Shown here piece by piece: positions 16,532 through 25,324 of a DNA stretch of 64,000 bases. The translations under genes were made by a program, and so were the position numbers. The notes under the pieces were generated by a model. The model was given only the letters and a program-made list of their open reading frames with translations, was not told the origin of the DNA and ran no database searches. Each line of letters opens with the position of its first letter. Position 1 is the first letter of the stretch. Origin of the DNA: an uncultured Anaerofilum sp. (GTDB lineage Bacteria; Bacillota; Clostridia; Oscillospirales; Ruminococcaceae); the NCBI GenBank assembly GCA_944385935.1, contig CALWZC010000011.1, positions 1 to 64,000 of the forward strand, read 5' to 3'.

Positions 16532-16930
16532 ATGAAACACTTAGAAGTAGTGGCAGCTTTAATAGAGAAAGAGGGAAGGTTTTTGGTGTGCCAACGGCCT
16601 TCCCACAAGGCACAAGGTGACTTATGGGAATTTGCAGGGGGAAAAATAGAATCCGGCGAAACCCCTCGGCAAGCTCTAGTGCGGGAGTGCAAAGAAGAAT
16701 TGGAAGTGGATGTTGCAGTGGGTGAATTGTTTATGGAGCAAACCCACACATATTCCGACCGTATTGTACATTTAATGGTGTTTTGGGCAACAATACAACA
16801 GGGAAATCCCGTTGCAAAGGAACACCAAAACATTTGCTGGGCAACTCCACAGCAGATGCAACAACTTGATTTTTGCCCCGCTGATTTACCAATGTTAGAA
16901 AAGCTAAACCATATCTACAAAGCAAAGTAA
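16532..16930 (+). CDS. NUDIX hydrolase, MutT-like
   Basis: A 132-residue NUDIX hydrolase most like MutT, which removes 8-oxo-dGTP from the nucleotide pool. The NUDIX box is complete in its catalytic residues: GGKIESGETPRQALVREC followed by KEELEV (residues about 36-58), with the usual Gly near the end replaced by Glu. The N terminus VVAALIEKEGRFLVCQRP is typical of (d)CTP/8-oxo-dGTP enzymes. ATG at 16532 was chosen because GGAGGAAGGG precedes it; an in-frame ATG at 16508 overlaps the MATE stop. A bidirectional terminator follows. Confidence 0.88.
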   Translation: MKHLEVVAALIEKEGRFLVCQRPSHKAQGDLWEFAGGKIESGETPRQALVRECKEELEVDVAVGELFMEQTHTYSDRIVHLMVFWATIQQGNPVAKEHQNICWATPQQMQQLDFCPADLPMLEKLNHIYKAK

Positions 16931-16935
16931 AAATG

Positions 16936-16970
16936 GAAAAAGCCGCTTTCCCTCGGGAAAGCGGCTTTTT
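16936..16970. terminator. Bidirectional terminator between NUDIX gene and rpsT
   Basis: AAAAAGCCGCTTTCC pairs with GGGAAAGCGGCTTTTT around a CTC loop; it works for both converging genes. Confidence 0.9.
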
Positions 16971-16985
16971 GAAACCAGAAATCAA

Positions 16986-17249
16986 TTAAGCGTTAGCCTT
17001 GTTGGCGCGTTTTGCCATACGGCTGATTTTGCGGGCAGCGGTGTTCTTGTGCAGCACACCCTTGCTGGCAGCTTTATCAATAGCAGAAACAGCAGCAACT
17101 ACAGCAGACTCTTTCTCGGCAGTGCCAGCAGCAATGGCGGCATTGGCCTTCTTGACTACTGTTTTCAGGTTGGACTTAATCGCCTTGTTGCGCATGTTCT
17201 CCTTAGCGGACTGAACAACACGGTCTTTTTGCGATTTAATGTTAGGCAT
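16986..17249 (-). CDS. rpsT: 30S ribosomal protein S20
   Basis: An 87-residue S20, which binds 16S rRNA in the small subunit. The sequence is Lys/Arg/Ala-rich and starts MPNIKSQKDRVVQSAKENMR, with the ending GVLHKNTAARKISRMAKRAN that is diagnostic of S20. GGAGGTGG lies 6 bases upstream of the ATG. Its minus-strand promoter is listed separately. In Bacillus rpsT lies beside gpr and spoIIP; here it is divergent from spoIIP and gpr is absent between them. Confidence 0.98.
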   Translation of the reverse strand: MPNIKSQKDRVVQSAKENMRNKAIKSNLKTVVKKANAAIAAGTAEKESAVVAAVSAIDKAASKGVLHKNTAARKISRMAKRANKANA

Positions 17250-17285
17250 AATACCACCTCCTTAATACCCATAACAGTGCAATTT

Positions 17286-17314
17286 ATGATACCACATTTT
17301 TGACTTTGGTGCAA
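17286..17314 (-). promoter_or_regulatory. rpsT promoter
   Basis: Minus strand TTGCAC (17309-17314), 17-base spacer, TATCAT (17286-17291), about 37 bases before the rpsT start. Confidence 0.6.
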
Positions 17315-17438
17315 GTGTTTTTTTAATAAAAAATATTTGTTTTCAGAAAAAAAGGCGGTTTTTGGCATAGCAAAGCCAATCATACCTTTGCAAATTTGCG
17401 CATATCCTTACAATAACAGCAAAAAAGGGGATGTACAG

Positions 17439-18563
17439 ATGGGCAGAAGATTGGGCAAAAGAATCGTAGGTGCATTGGCGGCGGCTGTGGTTTCTGTGGC
17501 AGCAGCAGATTCGGTACAGCACACCACAGCACAATCAGGATTGGCAGGGGCACTGGCTGCCCTTGGCAGTGCTGTCACCTCTCCAACAGCAGCGGCAGAG
17601 GCTTGGGGAGAAATGGTGCAACAGGATACACAATATGCCCAAACAGTGGATGAGGATGATATAGATTCTGGCTTTTGGACAGAACTGCCCAAGGCAAGCG
17701 AACTATTGCCCACACCAACTCCTGCACCAGAAAGCCAGCAGGAACAGGCACCAGTGGTACAGCCAGAAGGGACTTTGCCCATTCAAGAAGCACATTATGA
17801 GCAAGGCAGTGGAAAACTATATGTATCTTGTGGAGCCGCTACCATAAAAAACAACACAAAATTGTCCTCGGAGGAAATAGCTGCCCAAGTGGGGCAACCC
17901 TTGCCTTTCTCCATTGAAAAAAACAGCAGTCAACCGCAAGTGCTAATTATGCACACCCATGCAACCGAAACCTATCAGTTGGATGAAAACCTGTGGTACA
18001 GCCCAGATTTTAATGCTCGAAGCACTGACACCACAGTGAATATGGCAGCAGTAGGGGCAGAAATTGCAGCTCAACTGAATGCAGCAGGCATTAACACAGT
18101 GCAGGATATTACTTTACATGATTATCCCAGCTATACAGGAGCCTATGAGCGCAGCAATGCCACAGTACGCCGTTGGTTGGAGGAATATCCTTCCATTAAA
18201 GTGGTGTTGGATGTACACCGTGATGCCATTGAGTATGAAAATGGAACCCGTGTAAAACCTGTGGCAGAAATCAACGGTATGAAAGCGGCACAAGTAATGA
18301 TTATTTGCGGTGCTGATAAGGGTGGAAATCTGCCCAATTTTAAGGAAAATCTAAAGTTTGCAGCGGCATGGCAAAATCAAATGGAAAGCATGTTCCCCGG
18401 GCTTACCCGTCCGGTATTGTTTGACTATCGCTATTACAACCAAGACCTGACCACTGGTAGCCTATTGATTGAAATGGGAGGCCATGCCAATACTTTGGAG
18501 GAAGCAAAGTATTCTGGTAAATTGGTGGGGCAGGCGTTGGCTGCCTTGTTCAATGGGCAATAA
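17439..18563 (+). CDS. spoIIP: Stage II sporulation protein P
   Basis: A 374-residue SpoIIP, an amidase/endopeptidase that with SpoIID and SpoIIM thins septal peptidoglycan during engulfment. The N terminus is basic then hydrophobic (GRRLGKRIVGALAAAVVSV), a membrane anchor. Residues about 80-115 are a Pro/Gln-rich linker. The catalytic domain has VLIMHTHATETY (Zn His) near 166-177, VVLDVHRDAIEY near 249-260 and LLIEMGGHANTLEEAK near 341-356, the three motifs expected for the family. ATG at 17439 follows AAAAAGGGG; the longer frame from 17337 has no site. A sporulation sigma-E promoter was not identified with confidence. The next gene, asnS, has its own promoter and leader. Confidence 0.95.
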   Translation: MGRRLGKRIVGALAAAVVSVAAADSVQHTTAQSGLAGALAALGSAVTSPTAAAEAWGEMVQQDTQYAQTVDEDDIDSGFWTELPKASELLPTPTPAPESQQEQAPVVQPEGTLPIQEAHYEQGSGKLYVSCGAATIKNNTKLSSEEIAAQVGQPLPFSIEKNSSQPQVLIMHTHATETYQLDENLWYSPDFNARSTDTTVNMAAVGAEIAAQLNAAGINTVQDITLHDYPSYTGAYERSNATVRRWLEEYPSIKVVLDVHRDAIEYENGTRVKPVAEINGMKAAQVMIICGADKGGNLPNFKENLKFAAAWQNQMESMFPGLTRPVLFDYRYYNQDLTTGSLLIEMGGHANTLEEAKYSGKLVGQALAALFNGQ

Positions 18564-18587
18564 ATTCCAACAAAAGAAAAAACAACC

Positions 18588-18616
18588 TTGATTTTTTGGT
18601 GGCTCCGTGCTATGAT
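18588..18616 (+). promoter_or_regulatory. Promoter of the asnS T-box leader
   Basis: TTGATT (18588-18593), 17-base spacer, TATGAT (18611-18616) with extended TG. Transcription should start near 18623. Confidence 0.7.
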
Positions 18617-18622
18617 AACAGC

Positions 18623-18908
18623 ATATTGCAACAGCCATGAGGAAGAAAAGTATGGCAAACCGCAACGCCACAGCGAACAGGGGAGAGTGGAAGCCCTGCG
18701 CCGAGCCTTGCCAGAAGAACACTTCTTAGCTGCAAACTGAACCTACTCTTTTTATGGGTAGTAGTAGGGGAGCCGTGGGCGGCACGTTACAGCCGCAGCA
18801 CTTGACAAGAGTGTGTGAAAGTGACCGTATCTACACGGTAATTTAGGTGGCACCGCGGATTCCGACAGCAATTCGTCCTAAACAGGGATGAATTGGCTGT
18901 CGTTTTTT
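18623..18908 (+). ncRNA. T-box riboswitch, asparagine specific
   Basis: The T-box sequence AGGTGGCACCGCGG is at 18845-18858, with the terminator (GACAGCAATTC.TCC with GGGATGAATTGGCTGTC, then TTTTTT) at 18864-18908. In stem I the specifier region reads CCAGAAGAACACTTCTT, with codon AAC (Asn) at 18718-18720. Uncharged tRNA-Asn should stabilise the antiterminator and allow transcription of asnS. The 18564-18965 gap is therefore fully occupied by promoter and leader. Confidence 0.93.
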
Positions 18909-18965
18909 GTTTTTGGCAGAATGAACTGCCTATATTTATCACAAAATAAAAGGAGACAATCTACT

Positions 18966-20351
18966 ATGCAGCGTACAGAAATTTATTCTTTGTTTTGCAA
19001 CACTCCCGAAGATGGCCAAGTAGTTACTGTTTGCGGATGGGCAAAAACCGTCCGTGACTCCAAAAGCATTGGTTTTATTGAGCTTTCTGACGGCTCTTGC
19101 TTTAAGAGCTTGCAGGTAGTTTTTGAGGCAGAAAAGCTGGAAAACTACAAGGAAATTGCAAAGTCTGGTGTAGGCACCAGCTTTGAAGTAACCGGAAAAA
19201 TTGTGTTGACCCCCTGTGCAAAGCAGCCCTTTGAAATTAACGCAGATTCCATTGCAGTATTGGGAACCTGCCCACCAGAATATCCCTTGCAGAAAAAACG
19301 CCACACCGTTGAATTTTTGCGCACAATGCCCCATCTGCGCCCCCGTACAAACACTTTCTCCGCAGCATTCCGTGTACGCAGCGTAGCAGCATATGCCATC
19401 CATAAATTCTTCCAAGAGCAGGGCTTTGTATATGCCCATACTCCCATCATCACCGGTTCTGACTGTGAAGGTGCAGGTGAGATGTTCCGTGTATCTACCC
19501 TTGACCCTGAAAACCTGCCCCGCACTGAAGATGGCGCAGTGGACTACAAAGATGATTTCTTTGGTCGTGCCACAAACTTGACCGTTTCGGGACAGTTGGA
19601 AGCAGAAGCAATGGCAATGGCTTTCGGTAAGGTGTATACTTTTGGCCCCACCTTCCGTGCAGAGCGTTCCTTTACTCCTCGCCATGCAGCAGAATTCTGG
19701 ATGATTGAGCCGGAAATGGCATTTGCAGATTTGGCAGCGGATATGGACAACGCAGAGGCGATGATTAAATCGGTTATTGGCTATGTGCTGGAGCACTGCC
19801 CCGATGAGATGGCTTTCTTCAACCAGTTCTTTGACAAAGGGTTGATTGAGCGATTGACCGCTTTAGTAAACAGTGAATTTGCACGGGTAAGCTATACCGA
19901 TGCCGTAGAATTGCTGAAAAAGAACAACGACAACTTCCAATATAAAGTGGAATGGGGTACTGACCTGCAAACTGAGCATGAACGGTATTTGACCGAAGAA
20001 ATCTTCAAAAAGCCTGTATTTGTTACAGATTATCCCAAGGAGATTAAGAGCTTCTATATGCGCTTGAACGATGACGGAAAAACCGTTGCTGCTGCGGATA
20101 TGTTGGTGCCAGGTATTGGCGAGTTGATTGGCGGTAGTCAGCGTGAGGAGCGTCTGGAGCTATTGCAGGCACGCATGGAAGAACTGGGGCTGGCTAATGA
20201 GGATTATGACTGGTATCTGGACTTGCGCCGCTTTGGTAGCGTAAAACATGCAGGCTATGGATTGGGCTTTGAACGTTTGGTGATGTACCTCACAGGTATT
20301 CCTAACATTCGTGACGTGCTGCCCTTCCCCCGTACTGCATACGGATTTTAA
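18966..20351 (+). CDS. asnS: Asparaginyl-tRNA synthetase
   Basis: A 461-residue class IIb aminoacyl-tRNA synthetase. Residues 1-115 form the OB-fold anticodon-binding domain ([22 protein letters not shown]). The catalytic domain holds motif 2 region [20 protein letters not shown] near residues 222-241 and motif 3 [21 protein letters not shown] near the end. The GPTFRAE and HAAEF residues point to asparagine rather than aspartate, and the AAC specifier in the leader agrees. GGAG precedes the ATG at 18966. Expression is controlled by the T-box. mutY begins 25 bases downstream. Confidence 0.97.
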   Translation: MQRTEIYSLFCNTPEDGQVVTVCGWAKTVRDSKSIGFIELSDGSCFKSLQVVFEAEKLENYKEIAKSGVGTSFEVTGKIVLTPCAKQPFEINADSIAVLGTCPPEYPLQKKRHTVEFLRTMPHLRPRTNTFSAAFRVRSVAAYAIHKFFQEQGFVYAHTPIITGSDCEGAGEMFRVSTLDPENLPRTEDGAVDYKDDFFGRATNLTVSGQLEAEAMAMAFGKVYTFGPTFRAERSFTPRHAAEFWMIEPEMAFADLAADMDNAEAMIKSVIGYVLEHCPDEMAFFNQFFDKGLIERLTALVNSEFARVSYTDAVELLKKNNDNFQYKVEWGTDLQTEHERYLTEEIFKKPVFVTDYPKEIKSFYMRLNDDGKTVAAADMLVPGIGELIGGSQREERLELLQARMEELGLANEDYDWYLDLRRFGSVKHAGYGLGFERLVMYLTGIPNIRDVLPFPRTAYGF

Positions 20352-20376
20352 GAAAATTGTTCCATAGGAGGGCACT

Positions 20377-21453
20377 TTGAATACAGCACAGGACAACATT
20401 CACCAGCAAATGGCAACCCTTTTGTTGCAATGGTATGCACAAAATAAACGTATGCTACCCTTTCGCACCAACTCTACCCCTTATCGTGTGTGGGTTAGTG
20501 AAATTATGCTGCAACAGACACGCATTGCAGCTGCCATGGACCACTACAACCGTTTTATGGAACAGCTTCCAACAGTGCAAGATTTAGCAGATTGCCCAGA
20601 GGAAAAACTGTTGAAGCTATGGGAGGGACTAGGCTATTATAGCCGTGCCCGAAACCTGCAAAAGGCGGCCAAAGTGATGGTAGAACAGTACGGTGGAGAG
20701 CTTCCAGCAGACTATAAGGCGTTGCTTTCTTTGCCGGGGATTGGAGAATATACCGCAGGTGCCATTGCTTCTATTAGCTTTGGTTTGCCAGTGGCGGCAG
20801 TGGATGGGAATGTGCTGCGGGTATTTGCCCGATTGTATGATGACCACAGGGACATTTTGCGGCCAGATACAAAAAAGGCATTTACCCAACGGGTGTTGGA
20901 CTGTATGCCCAAGGATAGACCGGGGGATTTTAATGAGGCATTGATGGATTTGGGGGCTATGGTTTGTGTACCCAATGGAGCCCCCCAGTGTTTGGCTTGC
21001 CCTTTAGCGGAAATCTGCCAAGGATTTGAAAAAGGAACAGCCATAGAATTGCCTGTAAAAACTCCCCCAAAAGCCCGAAAAGTACAGCAAATGACAGTGC
21101 TTTTGGTGCAAACCCCAGAGGGAAAATATTTACTGGAAAAGCGGCCAGAAGAAGGGTTGCTTGCAGGGCTTTGGCAGCCCTTGTTGCTAGAAGGTGCTCT
21201 TACAATGGAACAGGCAAAACAGTATTTGCAAAGCAAGGGGCTGGAAGTGTCTTTTTCCAAGGAAGGGGCCTCAGCAAAGCATATTTTTAGCCATATAGAA
21301 TGGCATATGAAAAGTTTTTGCTTTCGGGCGACAGATAGCGAAGTTAATCTTCCTTTGGTGTGGGCGGATAAAACTGAATTGGAGCAAGAATATTCTTTGC
21401 CCAATGCCTTCAAGGTGTATAAACGGCAGATGTTGAAAGAGAGTATCTTTTGA
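20377..21453 (+). CDS. mutY: A/G-specific adenine glycosylase
   Basis: A 358-residue MutY, which removes adenine mispaired with 8-oxoguanine. The helix-hairpin-helix and catalytic Asp are in LPGIGEYTAGAIAS and AAVDGNVLRVFARL (about residues 122-158); the catalytic Glu is in VSEIMLQQTR near residue 40. The 4Fe-4S ligands are C-X7-C-X2-C-X5-C near residues 201-219, one residue longer in the first gap than in E. coli. The C-terminal NUDIX-like domain (from about 240) recognises 8-oxoG and ends with FSHIEWHMKSF. Start is TTG at 20377, with AGGAGG 5 bases upstream; ATG at 20410 has none. It may be co-transcribed with asnS. It complements the MutT-like gene at 16532. Confidence 0.95.
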   Translation: MNTAQDNIHQQMATLLLQWYAQNKRMLPFRTNSTPYRVWVSEIMLQQTRIAAAMDHYNRFMEQLPTVQDLADCPEEKLLKLWEGLGYYSRARNLQKAAKVMVEQYGGELPADYKALLSLPGIGEYTAGAIASISFGLPVAAVDGNVLRVFARLYDDHRDILRPDTKKAFTQRVLDCMPKDRPGDFNEALMDLGAMVCVPNGAPQCLACPLAEICQGFEKGTAIELPVKTPPKARKVQQMTVLLVQTPEGKYLLEKRPEEGLLAGLWQPLLLEGALTMEQAKQYLQSKGLEVSFSKEGASAKHIFSHIEWHMKSFCFRATDSEVNLPLVWADKTELEQEYSLPNAFKVYKRQMLKESIF

Positions 21454-21481
21454 ATTTTCTGGAAATGTTTTGTCGGGAATG

Positions 21482-21510
21482 TTGTATTTCCAGCGGTTTG
21501 GGGATATAAT
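21482..21510 (+). promoter_or_regulatory. Promoter of small membrane protein gene
   Basis: TTGTAT (21482-21487), 17-base spacer, TATAAT (21505-21510). Confidence 0.6.
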
Positions 21511-21554
21511 AATAAAAATACTTCCCTGCCGGGTTTGAAGGAGTGCGAGAACCA

Positions 21555-21941
21555 ATGAGCAGGCTTTACAAAAGGCGGATTGCCAGAAAAATGATTGCTA
21601 TTGCTGGAAAAGCGGTGGCAGTTGTTGTGGCAGCTCGCAACTTAAACGCTCCCAAAGCAAAGAGAAAAAAGGGCCGATGCCCACAAAGGAAGGATGTTAT
21701 TACCATGAAAAAGTCCACATTTGCAGCCATTTTGGTATTTTTGTCTGCCGCAGTTGGTGCTCTGGTTGCTGCATATATGTATATCCAGCGCAGAGAGAAA
21801 GAGCTGGATGAGTATGAGCAGCTTTTGTTCAGTGAGGAATTTAACCAGACTGTACCCTCTGCTGAAGAGGAGGAAAGCCACGAGGTTCCTGCTCCTGCTG
21901 TAGAGGATGAGGATGTACAGGAAATTGACCTAGAGCAATAA
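21555..21941 (+). CDS. Small membrane-anchored protein, unknown function
   Basis: From ATG 21555 the product has 128 residues: a very basic first 50 residues (Arg/Lys-rich, with a mildly hydrophobic run MIAIAGKAVAVVVAA), then a clear membrane segment STFAAILVFLSAAVGALVAAYM, then an acidic tail rich in Glu. The internal ATG at 21705 (MKKSTFAAIL) would give a 78-residue protein with a normal N-terminal anchor and has AAGGA about 11 bases upstream. Both starts are plausible; the promoter position (TATAAT at 21505-21510) allows either. The two-charge layout, basic inside and acidic outside or vice versa, is odd. No family recognised. Confidence 0.55.
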   Translation: MSRLYKRRIARKMIAIAGKAVAVVVAARNLNAPKAKRKKGRCPQRKDVITMKKSTFAAILVFLSAAVGALVAAYMYIQRREKELDEYEQLLFSEEFNQTVPSAEEEESHEVPAPAVEDEDVQEIDLEQ

Positions 21942-21954
21942 AAATTGTAATAAA

Positions 21955-21998
21955 ATATCGCCCCATAGACCAGTTGGTTTGTGGGGCGATATTTTTTG
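21955..21998. terminator. Bidirectional terminator
   Basis: ATATCGCCCCA pairs with TGGGGCGATAT; T run on the plus strand and TTTTATT on the minus strand. Serves the small membrane protein gene and the convergent LtaS-like gene. Confidence 0.85.
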
Positions 21999-22011
21999 TA
22001 TAGCTATATTT

Positions 22012-23823
22012 TTAGGGCAAAGCAAGAGGAGCAAACCACTGGCCTTGTCGATTGGATTTCCCAAACAGATTATTGTACTGCAAAGCACGATACTCTTGGA
22101 TAAGAGGGGTAAACTCGTTGGTTTCCAGATGGCTGTAGGCATTGCCTTGGGCATCGGTATAGCCTACAAAGGTCATGGCTGGCATGGTTTTATGAAGTTC
22201 CCATAGGTATTGGTCAAAGGTGCTTTGGGGTAAACCACTATATCGAAGAAGATACTGGCTTAGAAAGTTTAGGCTGGTGTCGGGAATGGAGGAATCTGGC
22301 AAAGGGTAGTTTGCCCAAATAACAAAAGGAGTGCGGTATTTATCCATATACTGCTCCATTGTCATTTTGTCCTGTGTAACACCATAGGCTTTGTCTAAAA
22401 ATTCTTGCTCTAAAGAAGGCTGATGGTCACCAAACATTAGGATGATAGTGGGCTCTTCCTGTTGGCTAAAATAGTCTACCAATAAGGGAAAGGCTTGGTC
22501 GGTTTTAGAAGCTAGGGTCAAGTATTGTTCTGCCTTGGCAAATTGTCCGGGGGCATCGGTAAGGGTAACTTCCGCAGGATAGGTTTTGTCGGTGTATCCC
22601 CCATGGCTTTGGATGGTCACATTAAATACAAATAGTTTTTCATTGGGAGCTTTGTTTTCAAATTCCCAAATAATTTGTTGGAAGGAAGTAGCATCACTGA
22701 TGTATTCTCGTTCCATTTCAATGGGAACATCTAAGGTTTCCTGTGATTTGAACGCATCAAAACCTAAAAGAGGGTAGGCAATATTCCGTTGCCAAGAGGT
22801 TTCTTCTCCCGGATGGATGGCAACGGTTCGGTAGCCGTTTGCTTTCATGGTAGACACAATGGAGGAGGAAGGTCGGGTAATGTATTGCTGATAGGGAATG
22901 CTGCCCGAAGAAAGAAATGCCATAGAATTGCCTGTTAAAAACTCAAACTCGCTGGTGCTGGTGCCTGCGCCAAATACGGAGGTATAGCAGTGCCCCCAAA
23001 TGCTGTTGGGCAAGGAGGAAATATAGCTGTTTACGGATTTGTTTAGGGAAAGGTTTCCAAATTCCTCAAAATCTGCCCATGATTCATTCATGATAGCGAT
23101 GATATTGGGAGTTTGCTGGGTTTGCTCAGAGATATGCAAAGCAGATAAATGCTGGTCTAGTTCTTCCAACGAGGGGGAGGTAGGTTCCTCTACCTGTAAA
23201 AATTCTAAATTCCGCAAGAAAACTGCAACAGCACCCCCTTGCTTGTAGGATTGGGTTTGATTCCACACATCAGGCTTAAAGGTGGGAGAAGAAAGCAAAG
23301 ATGAAAAGGCAACGACGCTATACAGACATACACAGATGGCAAGGCTGCCTAAACGAAATTTCCAGCTCATAAAATGAAGAAGTGAGGCTGGACGTTTTTT
23401 GTATATCCAAAATCCCATTGCTAACAAAATGGCTATAACAAAGACCATTCGCCATGTGGGAATAAGGTCATAACTGCCTGCCACGGCGGCGGCAGTTTGC
23501 AAAGCGGTAAAATCCCAAGGAAGAACAGGGGTTCCCCGAAAGATAGAAACAAAATAGTTGGCTGCCCCAAAAATGCCAAAAAGAAGATGACACAATAAGC
23601 TGGAAATAAAAACATTGCCTATCAATGCAAACAAGGCGAAAAATACAACACCAATGCAAAGGCTGTTTCCCACAATGGCCAACAGAGAAAAATCAAAAAT
23701 GGAACAACCCTGCACAAACTGCATTACTAGATAGGTGGTAAAAGGTGTAAGTAAAGCCAACAGCACTAGAGGCTTGTTAATTTGTTGAAAATGGTTACGA
23801 ACTTGCTTTAATGGCAAAGTCAT
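22012..23823 (-). CDS. LTA synthase-like sulfatase (phosphoglycerol transferase)
   Basis: A 603-residue membrane protein of the LtaS/alkaline-phosphatase superfamily, which transfers glycerophosphate to cell-wall teichoic acid or glycan. About five N-terminal membrane segments fill residues 15-195. The extracellular sulfatase domain starts near residue 240 and shows NIIAIMNESWADFEEF (metal Glu), GAGTSTSEFEFLTGNSM (Thr nucleophile) and MFGDHQPSLEQEF (metal Asp/His). GGAG lies 7 bases upstream of ATG 23823; the longer frame to 23964 has no site. It is monocistronic. Whether it is a main LTA polymerase or a primase/decorating paralogue cannot be told. Confidence 0.88.
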   Translation of the reverse strand: MTLPLKQVRNHFQQINKPLVLLALLTPFTTYLVMQFVQGCSIFDFSLLAIVGNSLCIGVVFFALFALIGNVFISSLLCHLLFGIFGAANYFVSIFRGTPVLPWDFTALQTAAAVAGSYDLIPTWRMVFVIAILLAMGFWIYKKRPASLLHFMSWKFRLGSLAICVCLYSVVAFSSLLSSPTFKPDVWNQTQSYKQGGAVAVFLRNLEFLQVEEPTSPSLEELDQHLSALHISEQTQQTPNIIAIMNESWADFEEFGNLSLNKSVNSYISSLPNSIWGHCYTSVFGAGTSTSEFEFLTGNSMAFLSSGSIPYQQYITRPSSSIVSTMKANGYRTVAIHPGEETSWQRNIAYPLLGFDAFKSQETLDVPIEMEREYISDATSFQQIIWEFENKAPNEKLFVFNVTIQSHGGYTDKTYPAEVTLTDAPGQFAKAEQYLTLASKTDQAFPLLVDYFSQQEEPTIILMFGDHQPSLEQEFLDKAYGVTQDKMTMEQYMDKYRTPFVIWANYPLPDSSIPDTSLNFLSQYLLRYSGLPQSTFDQYLWELHKTMPAMTFVGYTDAQGNAYSHLETNEFTPLIQEYRALQYNNLFGKSNRQGQWFAPLALP

Positions 23824-23957
23824 ACAAAAACTCCTTTCTCTACGGGCAAAAAATTTGTTGACAGATTGCCCAAAATAGAAAAAAATCGTTACAAGTATAG
23901 CCAAAAGCCACAAAAAAGTCAAAAACAAAATAGAAACAAAAATCTTTGTAGGAGGCA

Positions 23958-23986
23958 TTGACAAAGAAAAATGATAGTGATATAGT
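23958..23986 (+). promoter_or_regulatory. Promoter of GntR-ABC operon
   Basis: Consensus TTGACA (23958-23963), 17-base spacer, TATAGT (23981-23986). A weak inverted repeat, GTGATA...TTACAC (about 23977-23995), spans the -10 and could be the operator of the first gene product. Confidence 0.75.
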
Positions 23987-24039
23987 TAGTTACACAAGTA
24001 ATGAACCAATGAACAGATGAAGCAAGGAGGGGAAGGTTT

Positions 24040-24408
24040 TTGCAGGGAATGCTAAACGAGCAAACTTCCATCTATTTGCAAATTGCACAACTGATGGAAA
24101 ACGACATCTTAAAAGGAGTCTATCAGGAGGAAGAACAGGTGCCCAGCACAAATGAACTGGCAAGGATGTTTCGTATCAATCCAGCTACAGCCGCCAAGGG
24201 AGTGAATCTTCTGGTAGATGAGGATATTTTGTATAAGAAAAGGGGAATTGGTATGTTTGTAGCTACAGGAGCAGTGGAACGAATTCGGCAAAAGCGCAAA
24301 GGGGCATTCTATGAGAACTTTGTCAAAACCCTAGTAAGTGAAGCAAAAAGTCTTGCTATTGGAAATCAGGAATTATTAGAGATGATTCAAAAAGCACAAC
24401 AAGAATAA
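24040..24408 (+). CDS. GntR family regulator, YtrA type
   Basis: A 122-residue GntR-family regulator of the short YtrA type: winged helix near residues 10-75 (IYLQIAQLMENDILKG, then VPSTNELARMFRINPATAAK) followed by only about 45 residues, too few for an effector domain of the FadR or HutC type. YtrA-type proteins usually repress the ABC exporter genes beside them. Start TTG 24040 has AGGAGG 9 bases upstream; ATG 24049 is the alternative. The ABC ATPase begins 20 bases later. Confidence 0.9.
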   Translation: MQGMLNEQTSIYLQIAQLMENDILKGVYQEEEQVPSTNELARMFRINPATAAKGVNLLVDEDILYKKRGIGMFVATGAVERIRQKRKGAFYENFVKTLVSEAKSLAIGNQELLEMIQKAQQE

Positions 24409-24428
24409 ACGCAGGGGAGGAATTGGGT

Positions 24429-25322
24429 ATGGAAAAGACATTACAGGCAAAAGCATTGACAAAGGTGTATAACAAAAATAAAAAGGCATTGGATGGGGTG
24501 GATGTTGTTTTCCGTCCCGGCTGCATTTATGGACTAATTGGCCGAAACGGTGCAGGAAAAACCACTTTGCTTAGCTGCCTAACAGCGCAGGCAAACCCCA
24601 CACAGGGCGAAATAACCTATGGAGGGGAAAAGGTATGGGAAAATGCTGCTGTATTGGGAGAAATTTGCTTTGCTCGGGAAATGAGTCCCATTTTGTTTAT
24701 GGGCCCCAATACCTACAAAGTAAAGGATTATCTGAGAGCAGCTCGGATGTACTATCCCCACTGGGATGAGGCCTATGCAAAAAGGCTGGTGGAACAGTTT
24801 GGATTGGAGCCAAAAAAGAGAATCAATGCTCTTTCTAAGGGAATGTTGAGCATGCTCACCATTGTACTTGCCATGGCAAGTATGGCACCAATTACTATTT
24901 TGGATGAACCAGTAGCGGGGCTGGACGTTGTAGCACGGGAACAATTTTATAAGTTGTTGTTGGAGGACTACGAAAATACACAGCGAACCTTCATTGTTTC
25001 TACCCACATTTTGGAGGAGGCAGCTACTATTTTTGAAGAAGTGGTACTGCTGGACAAAGGAAAAATATTGGAGCAGGGCAACACCGAAGAATTGGTAAGT
25101 CAGTTCCATTATGTTTCTGGCAAAAAAGAAGATGTGGAACAAGCTGTTGAGGGAATGAAAGTTCTTTCACAGGAAACCATGGGCAAAACCAAAGGGGTAG
25201 TAGTTCGCTGTGGGGCAGAGCAACTGGAAATATTGCAGCAAAATACGACTGTGGATATTAGCCCTATGAATCTGCAAAAGGTGTTTATTGCATTAACTAC
25301 ATCAAATTGCAAGGAGGCATAA
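24429..25322 (+). CDS. ABC transporter ATP-binding protein
   Basis: A 297-residue ABC ATPase of an exporter or bacitracin-type system. Walker A is GRNGAGKTT (about residues 39-47), signature LSKGMLSML (weakly conserved LSGGQ), Walker B ITILDEPVAGLD and the H-loop STHILEEA. The last 70 residues are an extra regulatory tail. GGGGAGG precedes ATG 24429. It lies between the GntR regulator and two membrane proteins, so it is the motor of a GntR-controlled exporter. Confidence 0.93.
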   Translation: MEKTLQAKALTKVYNKNKKALDGVDVVFRPGCIYGLIGRNGAGKTTLLSCLTAQANPTQGEITYGGEKVWENAAVLGEICFAREMSPILFMGPNTYKVKDYLRAARMYYPHWDEAYAKRLVEQFGLEPKKRINALSKGMLSMLTIVLAMASMAPITILDEPVAGLDVVAREQFYKLLLEDYENTQRTFIVSTHILEEAATIFEEVVLLDKGKILEQGNTEELVSQFHYVSGKKEDVEQAVEGMKVLSQETMGKTKGVVVRCGAEQLEILQQNTTVDISPMNLQKVFIALTTSNCKEA

Positions 25323-25324
25323 CC

